The translations under genes were made by a program, and so were the position numbers. From positions 1 to 5,945 of the forward strand of contig DAHVRS010000197.1 in NCBI GenBank assembly GCA_027322375.1: a DNA stretch of 5,945 nucleotides, given 5' to 3'. Below, piece by piece: positions 1 to 4,919 of the stretch. The stretch's first letter is position 1. Every line of letters begins with the position of its first letter. The DNA is from Brachybacterium sp. (GTDB lineage: Bacteria; Actinomycetota; Actinomycetes; Actinomycetales; Dermabacteraceae). Under the pieces are notes generated by a model. It made no database searches. It was not told where the DNA came from and saw nothing but the letters and a program-made list of their open reading frames with translations.

Positions 1-42
1 GAGATGAACAGCCTCAGCTGCCGCATGCACGAAGTCTCCTAG
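1..42 (+). CDS. Possible 3' end of an upstream gene (partial)
   Basis: Frame 1 is open from the window edge and ends at a TAG at 40-42, giving a 13-residue tail (EMNSLSCRMHEVS). The stop is embedded in the Shine-Dalgarno sequence of the next gene (tAGGAGGGA), an arrangement common where genes of one operon are translationally linked. Only 42 bases are visible, so no family can be named and the frame could be open by chance. Frame 3 is also open here and runs into the bicupin gene, so this call rests on stop position and context only. Confidence 0.3.
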   Translation, partial: EMNSLSCRMHEVS

Positions 43-48
43 GAGGGA
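41..48 (+). promoter_or_regulatory. Ribosome binding site of the bicupin gene
   Basis: AGGAGGGA lies 5 bases before the ATG at 54. It fixes that start even though the same frame is open further upstream to the window edge. Confidence 0.7.
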
Positions 49-53
49 CCCCC

Positions 54-1037
54 ATGAAACCGATCGACTGGAACGATCCCGCACGCGCCCAGAACCGCAC
101 CGTCGACGAGATCCGAGCCCGCGGCGCGATCTTCAACATCAACCACGGCATCGAGGTGGAGGACGGGGACGGCTGCACGACGCGCCTCATCGGCTTCCCG
201 GGCAACGGGACGCGGATGGTCAGCTTCCACCTCCTGACCCACTCCCCCGGCGGCTCCTACGCCATGCACCGCCACCTGATCTCCGAGGAGAGCCTGATCT
301 GCGTGCGCGGCCGCGGCGAGGTGAACCTGGGGCGCGGCTTCGTGCCGGTCTCCGCAGGAAACTTCGTCTACGTCCCGGCCGGGGTCGAGCATGCGACGCG
401 CTGCCCCAAGGACGCGGACGGGGATTTCGTCGTGCTCTCCTACCACTGCCCGCCGGCCCTCGAGTACTACCAGACGCTCGGCCTCTTCAAGAACGGCGCG
501 TTCGACCGCGCCGCGATCGACGAGGCGATGCTCGCCGCAAGGCCCGGCAACATCCCGAGCGAGTGCCTCATGCAGGAGAACGAGCTTGGCGGGGCTGAGC
601 GCGGGGAGCAGAAGGGCCCCGAGCGCGTCTCACGCGAGGGCGGCGTCTTCAACATGTACCGCGGCGCCCACTACACCCAGAACGGCGGGCTGATGCGCTT
701 CGTGCTCTGGCCCGGCGGCGGCACGCGCCTCGTCGCGCAGCACATCGCCTTCCACGAGCCGGGCGTCGCGTTCCGGCCGCACGTCCACCCGGTCTCGGAG
801 GACTGCGTCTTCGTGGCGGCCGGGCGCGGCGCGTGCTACCTCGAGAGCCGCTGGGTCGACACGCAGGCGGGCGACATCCTCTACGCCCCGGCGCTCGTGC
901 GCCACGGCACCGCCGCCTGGCCGGACGCGACCGAGACGTTCATCTGCACCGGCTGCGCCTCGCCGCCGCAGTTCGACCTGTACGAGCACGCGGGCTACCT
1001 CAAGGACGGGCGCTTCACGGAGTTCGCCTGGAAGTAG
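54..1037 (+). CDS. Bicupin protein, putative metal-dependent dioxygenase or isomerase
   Basis: This 327-residue, probably cytosolic protein contains two cupin domains (about residues 55-135 and 220-305). In the first, H72, H74, E78/E79 and H113 (in a PAGVEH motif) fit the cupin metal-ligand pattern. In the second, H243, H245, E249/D250 and H284 fit it too, so both barrels look able to hold a metal. The two halves are an internal duplication: each opens with a G-x-[IV]-FN motif, shares a G-x-GTR stretch, and ends in a PP...Y...G-[LY]-[FL]-K-[ND]-G-x-F tail (residues 133-150 and 304-321). Bicupins include gentisate- and homogentisate-type dioxygenases, oxalate decarboxylases and sugar or glyoxylate isomerases; which reaction applies here cannot be read. 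The ATG has a well-placed ribosome site. The cyclase gene follows after 26 bases, suggesting a shared operon and catabolic pathway. Confidence 0.88.
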   Translation: MKPIDWNDPARAQNRTVDEIRARGAIFNINHGIEVEDGDGCTTRLIGFPGNGTRMVSFHLLTHSPGGSYAMHRHLISEESLICVRGRGEVNLGRGFVPVSAGNFVYVPAGVEHATRCPKDADGDFVVLSYHCPPALEYYQTLGLFKNGAFDRAAIDEAMLAARPGNIPSECLMQENELGGAERGEQKGPERVSREGGVFNMYRGAHYTQNGGLMRFVLWPGGGTRLVAQHIAFHEPGVAFRPHVHPVSEDCVFVAAGRGACYLESRWVDTQAGDILYAPALVRHGTAAWPDATETFICTGCASPPQFDLYEHAGYLKDGRFTEFAWK

Positions 1038-1047
1038 CGGAGACCGC

Positions 1048-1056
1048 AAAGGAGGA
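1048..1056 (+). promoter_or_regulatory. Strong ribosome binding site of the cyclase gene
   Basis: AAAGGAGGA stands 7 bases before the ATG at 1064. It is a near-consensus site and shows that translation starts here. The reading frame is open back to about 833 inside the bicupin gene, but the upstream residues are arginine-rich shadow sequence. Confidence 0.75.
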
Positions 1057-1063
1057 ACCGCAG

Positions 1064-1861
1064 ATGGCGAAGGGTACTGGACTCGAGTTCTACAGTCTGA
1101 GCCACCCCTGGGGCGCGGGCGCGCCGCTCTGGCCCTACTTCCCGGACATCAAGATCGAGCGCTTCCACTACCACGCGAAGTCCGGCGTGCTCTCGCAGCA
1201 GATCACGACCTTCATGCACTGCACGACCCACATGGACGCGCCGGCGCACGTGATCGAGGGGACCCCGTTCGTCGACGAGATCCCGCTCGAGTCGTGCTTC
1301 GGCACCGGCGTCGTCGTCTCCATCCCCAAGGGCAAGTGGGAAGTGATCACGCCGGAGGACCTCGAGCGTGCGCGCCCGGAGATCCAGTCCGGCGACTTCG
1401 TGATCATCAACACCGGCTGGCACAAGTACTACGGCGACAACCGCAAGTACTTCGTCGAGTCGCCCGGCCTCTACAAGGAAGCGGGCATCTGGCTCAGGGA
1501 GCGCGGCGTGAAGGGCGTCGGCGTCGACAACCATGCGCTCGACCACCCGCTCGGGACCGCGATCGGGCCGCAGCCGAACGGTCCGCTCGTGCCGAGCACC
1601 CTGAAGGAGTACAAGGAGATGACCGGCCGCGAGGCGAGCGCGGACTTCCCGGACTGGGAGCCCTGCCACCGCCAGCTCTTGGGGAGCGGCATCGTCGGCA
1701 TCGAGAACGTCGGCGGCGACATCGACCTCGTCACCGGCAAGCGCGTCACGATCGCCGCCTTCCCCTGGCGCTGGGTGGGCGGGGACGGCTGTATCATCCG
1801 GCTCGTGGCCATGCTCGACCCGCACGGAGACTTCCGCATCGAACAGGGGAGTGCACGCTGA
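1064..1861 (+). CDS. Cyclase family protein (kynurenine-formamidase-like metal hydrolase)
   Basis: A 265-residue, probably cytosolic member of the cyclase family (Pfam PF04199), which includes bacterial kynurenine formamidase KynB, isatin hydrolase and related amide or lactone hydrolases. The metal motif is visible at residues 52-62 as H52-C-T-T-H56-M-D58-A-P-A-H62, with the usual glycine of the GTH core replaced by threonine. A second pair, H202 and E214, has the same 12-residue spacing as the His/Glu pair in KynB. The NTGW segment (116-119) is also typical. The protein is longer than KynB (about 210 residues), mainly through an extended middle section (about 125-200), so it is more likely a relative with another substrate than a true kynurenine formamidase. 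No kynurenine-pathway gene is visible nearby. Its stop overlaps the next start (TGATG), suggesting coupled translation with the small cupin gene. Confidence 0.9.
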   Translation: MAKGTGLEFYSLSHPWGAGAPLWPYFPDIKIERFHYHAKSGVLSQQITTFMHCTTHMDAPAHVIEGTPFVDEIPLESCFGTGVVVSIPKGKWEVITPEDLERARPEIQSGDFVIINTGWHKYYGDNRKYFVESPGLYKEAGIWLRERGVKGVGVDNHALDHPLGTAIGPQPNGPLVPSTLKEYKEMTGREASADFPDWEPCHRQLLGSGIVGIENVGGDIDLVTGKRVTIAAFPWRWVGGDGCIIRLVAMLDPHGDFRIEQGSAR

Positions 1862-2211
1862 TGAAGGTCACGCGCCTGAAGGACGCCAAGCCGTATCCGG
1901 TGACGAAGCACTTCGCGTGCACGCCGCTGCGCCTGCAGGGCGGGGATGCGAGCCCCGTCCAGAACTTTACGGTCGGGCTCTCGCACTTCCTGCCCGCCGG
2001 CGGCGCCGAGCGCGACGCCGGCCCGCTCGAGAAGGTTTACGTCGTGGTCTCGGGTGAGATCACCGTCGTCATGGACGACGCGGAGACGACGCTCGGGCCG
2101 CTCGACTCGATCTACATCGGCCCCGGAGAGATGCGCTCGATCGAGAACCGCACCAACCTGCCGGCGAGCATGCTCGTGATCATGCCGGTGCCCGGGGGGC
2201 AGGCGAAGTGA
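1861..2211 (+). CDS. Small cupin-fold protein with degenerate metal site
   Basis: A 116-residue single-domain protein with the cupin beta-barrel pattern: a Gly-rich turn (47-48), a Y-V-V-V-x-GE strand (60-66), the usual glycine-containing linker (79-82) and a G-P-G-E turn (87-90). The histidines expected in cupin motif 1 fall at R51 and A53, and the histidine of motif 2 at R92; only E57 remains in the acidic position, next to K58. It is therefore probably not a classical metal cupin and may instead bind a ligand, assist a partner enzyme or catalyse without metal. The start ATG shares its A with the preceding TGA stop, and AGGGGAG (1845-1851) lies 9 bases upstream. Its stop overlaps the GTG of the dehydrogenase gene. 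Location between cyclase and dehydrogenase points to the same pathway. The function is unknown. Confidence 0.82.
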   Translation: MKVTRLKDAKPYPVTKHFACTPLRLQGGDASPVQNFTVGLSHFLPAGGAERDAGPLEKVYVVVSGEITVVMDDAETTLGPLDSIYIGPGEMRSIENRTNLPASMLVIMPVPGGQAK

Positions 2212-3023
2212 GCGCGCAGCTCGCGTGGGACGGGGTCTCGCACCCCTCGGCTCTCTTCGACGTCTCGGGCCGCTCCGCGCTCGTCGTCGGCGCCACTGGA
2301 GCCTTCGGCCAGATGGCGGCCCGCGCGCTCGCCGCGGGCGGCGCGAGGCTCACCCTGACGGGCGCGAACCGGGAGAAGCTCGAGGAACTCGCGAAGAGCC
2401 TGCGCTCGCGCGGCGCCGCGGTGGAGGTCGTGGCGCGCCGGCCGGAATCGGACGACGACGCAGGGGCGATGGTCTCGGCCGCCGCCAAAGCGTACGGGCG
2501 CCTTGACATCCTCGTCGTCGCGTCTGGCCTCAACAAGGTCGCGCCGACCGTCGAGCAGCCCGTCGAGGACTGGGACGCGGTGATGTCCGCGAACGTCAAG
2601 GGACCGTGGCTCGCATGCCGCGCGGCCGGACGGCAGTTCCTGCGCCAGGGCGGCGGCGGCAAGATCGTCCTCCTCTCGTCGACGCGGGGGCGGCTCGGCC
2701 ACCCGGCCGGCTACGCCGCCTACTGCCCTTCGAAGGCGGCGGTCGACCTGCTCGCCAAGACGCTCGCCACGGAGTGGGGCCCGCAGGGGATCAACGTCAA
2801 CGCGATCGCGCCGACCGTCTTCCGCTCGGACCTCACGGCATGGATGTACGCCGAGGAGGGGCCCGGCGCCGTGACGCGCCAGGCGATGCTGAGCCGCATC
2901 CCGCTCGGGCGCCTCGCGGAGCCCGAGGACTTCGCGGGCGCGCTCCTCTACCTCGTCTCGCGGGCGTCGGACTTCTGCACGGGGCAGGTCCTCTACGTGG
3001 ACGGCGGGTACACCGCCGGTTAG
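2208..3023 (+). CDS. SDR family NAD(P)-dependent oxidoreductase
   Basis: A 271-residue classical short-chain dehydrogenase, full length for the family, which oxidises or reduces an alcohol/ketone group with NAD(P). The cofactor-binding glycine motif is G28-A-T-G-A-F-G34, followed by a Rossmann fold. The usual NNAG motif is replaced by A105-S-G107. The structural Asn is N129 (ANVKG), and the active-site residues are S157/S158, Y172 and K176 (YCPSK). The Ser-Tyr spacing is one residue longer than in many family members. The C-terminal D-G-G motif (265-267) is the normal SDR ending. The GTG start at 2208 overlaps the preceding TGA (GTGA), and the ribosome site is weak (G-rich run at about 2194-2202), so translation is probably coupled. 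Internal ATG codons are unsuitable because the glycine motif lies near the N terminus. The substrate is unknown; the neighbours suggest a catabolic intermediate. Confidence 0.93.
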   Translation: MSAQLAWDGVSHPSALFDVSGRSALVVGATGAFGQMAARALAAGGARLTLTGANREKLEELAKSLRSRGAAVEVVARRPESDDDAGAMVSAAAKAYGRLDILVVASGLNKVAPTVEQPVEDWDAVMSANVKGPWLACRAAGRQFLRQGGGGKIVLLSSTRGRLGHPAGYAAYCPSKAAVDLLAKTLATEWGPQGINVNAIAPTVFRSDLTAWMYAEEGPGAVTRQAMLSRIPLGRLAEPEDFAGALLYLVSRASDFCTGQVLYVDGGYTAG

Positions 3024-3035
3024 GGGAAGCCCGCT

Positions 3036-3090
3036 GGGCGGCGGGGCGATCTTTCCGGGGACTTCCCGGGCCGCTCGCCCCGCCGAGCCC
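3036..3090 (+). terminator. Strong nested hairpin after the SDR gene, possible terminator or operator
   Basis: A perfect 11-bp inverted repeat (3039-3049 CGGCGGGGCGA with 3075-3085 TCGCCCCGCCG) extends by three more G-C pairs (3036-3038 with 3088-3090) across a 2-base bulge. A second perfect stem, CCGGG/CCCGG (3055-3059 with 3065-3069, loop GACTT), sits inside it. It begins 12 bases after the dehydrogenase stop. No T-tract follows, so it is not a standard intrinsic terminator. It may still pause polymerase, protect the 3' end of the upstream mRNA, or act as a DNA dyad for a regulator. Confidence 0.5.
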
Positions 3091-3100
3091 GTGGATGGGC

Positions 3101-3127
3101 GCGGCGGTGGCCCGAGGCCGCCGCCGC
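3101..3127 (+). other. Second strong hairpin, in the IclR leader
   Basis: GCGGCGGTGGCC (3101-3112) pairs with GGCCGCCGCCGC (3116-3127) over 12 bp with a single G-T wobble and a 3-base loop. It ends 6 bases before the IclR ribosome site. It could dampen read-through or translation of the regulator, or be an operator dyad. Part of its left arm (3102-3107) could pair instead with 3080-3085 of the first hairpin, so the two structures may compete. Confidence 0.45.
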
Positions 3128-3133
3128 AGGATC

Positions 3134-3143
3134 GGAGGAGGAG
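3134..3143 (+). promoter_or_regulatory. Ribosome binding site deciding the IclR GTG start
   Basis: GGAGGAGGAG lies 8 bases before the GTG at 3152. The reading frame is open far upstream, but that part overlaps the dehydrogenase gene and is shadow sequence. This site marks the real start. Confidence 0.7.
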
Positions 3144-3151
3144 ACCTTCGA

Positions 3152-3919
3152 GTGGCCAGAGCGCGCATCGACGGCCCAGTCACCGGCGTGCAGGTGATCG
3201 CCAAGGCGGCGGAGATCCTGCGCGCGCTGGAAGCGGAACCGGATGGACTCAGCATCCGGCGGCTCTCCGAGCGGCTCGGCCTGCCGAGATCCACGGTCCA
3301 CCGCATCGTCGCGGCGCTGCAGCAGGAGCGGCTCGTGGCGAGTGCGTCGCCCCAGGGGCGCGCCGGCCTCGGCCCCGGCCTCTACCGGCTCGCGGCGGCG
3401 AGCCTGAAGAGCATCCGGCAGACGCTCCACCCCTACCTGGAGGAGCTCTCGCGCGCCCTCGGCGAGACGGTCGACCTCGCGATCCTCGAGGCGGACCGGG
3501 TGCTGTTCGTCGACCAGGTGCTGGTGCCGCGCAGGCTGCAGGCGGCGTCGGCCGTCGGCACCTACTTCCCGACCTACTGCACGGCGAACGGCAAGGCGCT
3601 CCTTTCGGAGCTGCCGCTCGAGGAGGTCGAGCGGCTCGTCCCGTCGGAGCTGCCGTCGTGCAGCCAGATTGTCTGGCGGCCGCGGGAGGCCCTCTTGCGG
3701 GAACTCGCCGCGGTGCGCCACACGCACATCGCCTACGACCGAGAGGAGCACACGCTCGGCATCTGCGGCGTCGGGTGCGCCGTGCGCGACGCGTTTGGGC
3801 GCCTCGCCGCCATCTCCGTGCCGGTGCCGCGCCAGCGCTTTTCGGGCAGCGAGGAGCGGATTGCGGCGCAGCTTTTGCGCGTGCGCGCACAGATCCTGAA
3901 GGACATGGGGGAGGAGTAG
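3152..3919 (+). CDS. IclR family transcriptional regulator
   Basis: A 255-residue DNA-binding regulator of typical IclR length. Residues about 12-66 form the winged helix-turn-helix, with the recognition region around L-P-R-S-T-V-H-R (44-51). Residues about 85-250 form the IclR effector-binding domain, including the conserved stretch from Y195-D-R-E-E-H to G204-I-C and V211-R-D (195-213). IclR proteins sense small, often aromatic or carboxylic, metabolites and repress or activate neighbouring catabolic operons. The GTG start is supported by the ribosome site at 3134-3143 and gives an N-terminal extension of normal size. It lies between the SDR gene, after a hairpin-rich gap, and the HIBADH-like gene, so it probably controls this cluster and perhaps itself. 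No clear classical IclR operator palindrome is visible upstream. The effector is unknown, but the cluster's substrate or an intermediate is the likely candidate. Confidence 0.95.
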   Translation: MARARIDGPVTGVQVIAKAAEILRALEAEPDGLSIRRLSERLGLPRSTVHRIVAALQQERLVASASPQGRAGLGPGLYRLAAASLKSIRQTLHPYLEELSRALGETVDLAILEADRVLFVDQVLVPRRLQAASAVGTYFPTYCTANGKALLSELPLEEVERLVPSELPSCSQIVWRPREALLRELAAVRHTHIAYDREEHTLGICGVGCAVRDAFGRLAAISVPVPRQRFSGSEERIAAQLLRVRAQILKDMGEE

Positions 3920-3942
3920 GTCCCGCGCGGGGCCGCATCCCC

Positions 3943-3950
3943 AGGGGAGG
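3943..3950 (+). promoter_or_regulatory. Ribosome binding site of the HIBADH-like gene
   Basis: AGGGGAGG stands 7 bases before the ATG at 3958. It sets the start even though the frame is open through the whole IclR gene. Confidence 0.65.
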
Positions 3951-3957
3951 TGCCCGG

Positions 3958-4863
3958 ATGCTTCGGGACGCGGTGGGCGTCGTCGGCCTCGGACGGATGG
4001 GCGGGAACATCGCCCGCCGGCTGAAGGACAGGGGCTTTCGGGTCGCGGCCGTCTACGACGCGAGTCCGAAGGTGACACAGGAGCTCGCGGCGGAGCTCTC
4101 GACCGCGGCTGCCGACTCTCCCGCCAAGGTCGCGGCGCTCTCGCAGACCGTGCTGACGGCCGTAAGCGACGAGCGCGCGATGGAGGAGATCTACGCCGCC
4201 TCGGAGACGAGCCTCCTCGCGGGCGGGCCCGGCCGGCTCTTCGTCAACACGGCGACCGTCTCGCCCGAGACGCACGTCGAGATGGAGCGACGCGCGCTCG
4301 CGGCCGGGAGCGAGAGCCTCGAGGCGTGCCTTCTCGGAACGGTGCCGCACGCCCGCTCGGGCGGCCTCTACGTGCTGGCCGCCGGCAGGGAGGGGGCCCT
4401 GCGCCGCGCGCAGCCGCTGCTCTCGGCGATCGGCAGCGAGGTGCGCTACGTCGGCCGGGCGGGGGAAGCCGGGAAGGTCAAGGCGATCGTCAACCTCGTG
4501 ATGAACGTGAACGTCGCGGGACTTGCGGAGGGGCTCGGGCTCGGTGCGGCGCTCGGCATCGACGGCGAGCTGCTGCTCGACACGCTGCGCCATTCCGCGG
4601 CGTCGTCGCGCGTCCTCGAGACCCACGCCCAGGCGATGCTCAGGGGGGTCTACGGGCGCTTTCTCACGGCGGAGCACGCAGCGAAGGACGCGCGCATCGC
4701 GGACGACCTCGCGCAGGGCGCGGGGCTTCCCCTGCCGCTCGCGGCGGCGGTGCGGGCCCAGTTCGAGCGGATGCTCTCGCAGGGCCTCGGCCAGGAGGAC
4801 CATGCGGGGGTCGCGCAGCTCACCTTCCCCGGCCGGCTGGGCGAGGGCGCGAGGGAGAGCTGA
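3958..4863 (+). CDS. NAD(P)-dependent oxidoreductase, 3-hydroxyisobutyrate dehydrogenase family
   Basis: A 301-residue beta-hydroxyacid dehydrogenase, normal length for this family, which oxidises beta-hydroxy acids or reduces the matching semialdehydes in the cytosol. The N-terminal Rossmann motif is G10-L-G-R-M-G15. An aspartate at the end of the second strand (D34) suggests NAD rather than NADP. The catalytic Lys and nearby Asn are K175 and N179 (G-x-x-G-x-x-K-x-x-x-N), and the K243-D244...D249 segment matches the conserved C-terminal helix region. The substrate-binding loop differs from the usual DAPVSGG: here it is E122-A-C-L-L-G-T128, with the loop serine replaced by leucine, so the substrate is probably not 3-hydroxyisobutyrate. 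The gene lies 38 bases after the IclR gene, probably in the same transcript, and 56 bases before the hydrolase gene. Confidence 0.92.
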   Translation: MLRDAVGVVGLGRMGGNIARRLKDRGFRVAAVYDASPKVTQELAAELSTAAADSPAKVAALSQTVLTAVSDERAMEEIYAASETSLLAGGPGRLFVNTATVSPETHVEMERRALAAGSESLEACLLGTVPHARSGGLYVLAAGREGALRRAQPLLSAIGSEVRYVGRAGEAGKVKAIVNLVMNVNVAGLAEGLGLGAALGIDGELLLDTLRHSAASSRVLETHAQAMLRGVYGRFLTAEHAAKDARIADDLAQGAGLPLPLAAAVRAQFERMLSQGLGQEDHAGVAQLTFPGRLGEGARES

Positions 4864-4878
4864 CGCACAGCCGCGATT

Positions 4879-4900
4879 GCCGGCCGCTTCGTGCGGCGGC
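4879..4900 (+). other. Small intergenic hairpin before the hydrolase gene
   Basis: GCCGC (4883-4887) pairs with GCGGC (4893-4897) over loop TTCGT. Three further pairs (4879-4881 with 4898-4900) follow across a single bulged G at 4882. There is no T-run after it, and GC-rich sequence forms such stems easily, so a functional role as attenuator or weak terminator is uncertain. Confidence 0.3.
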
Positions 4901-4905
4901 GAGGC

Positions 4906-4913
4906 GAGGAGGG
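4906..4913 (+). promoter_or_regulatory. Ribosome binding site of the hydrolase gene
   Basis: GAGGAGGG lies 6 bases before the ATG at 4920 and supports that start. Confidence 0.65.
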
Positions 4914-4919
4914 CAGGGC

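Noticed and set aside
995..1825. Minus-strand open frame (276 codons) antisense to the cyclase gene
   Set aside because: It is a mirror of the GC-rich codons of the cyclase gene, with no domain signature.
1294..1860. Upstream extension of the small cupin frame through the cyclase gene
   Set aside because: The residues are arginine-rich shadow. The ATG at 1861 with AGGGGAG upstream begins the cupin-like part.
1064..1861. Naming the cyclase gene kynB
   Set aside because: The protein is longer than KynB, its core motif differs and no kynurenine-pathway partner is visible, so only the family name is supported.
3057..3066. GGGGACTTCC, resembling a eukaryotic NF-kappaB site
   Set aside because: The context is clearly bacterial, and the string is explained by the inner hairpin stem and loop.
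2606..3151. Upstream extension of the IclR frame across the SDR gene
   Set aside because: The extension is arginine/proline-rich shadow sequence overlapping conserved SDR motifs. The GTG at 3152 has a strong ribosome site and gives a normal IclR length.
3024..3151. A classical IclR operator (A/T-rich TGGAAA-type palindrome) or a clear -35/-10 promoter in the gap
   Set aside because: The gap is almost entirely G/C, and I could find no matching box. The only dyads are the GC-rich hairpins reported as features.
3922..3931. 10-base palindrome CCCGCGCGGG between the IclR and HIBADH-like genes
   Set aside because: It is short and of simple G/C composition, so it is expected by chance at this GC content. 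It has no loop suitable for a stable hairpin.
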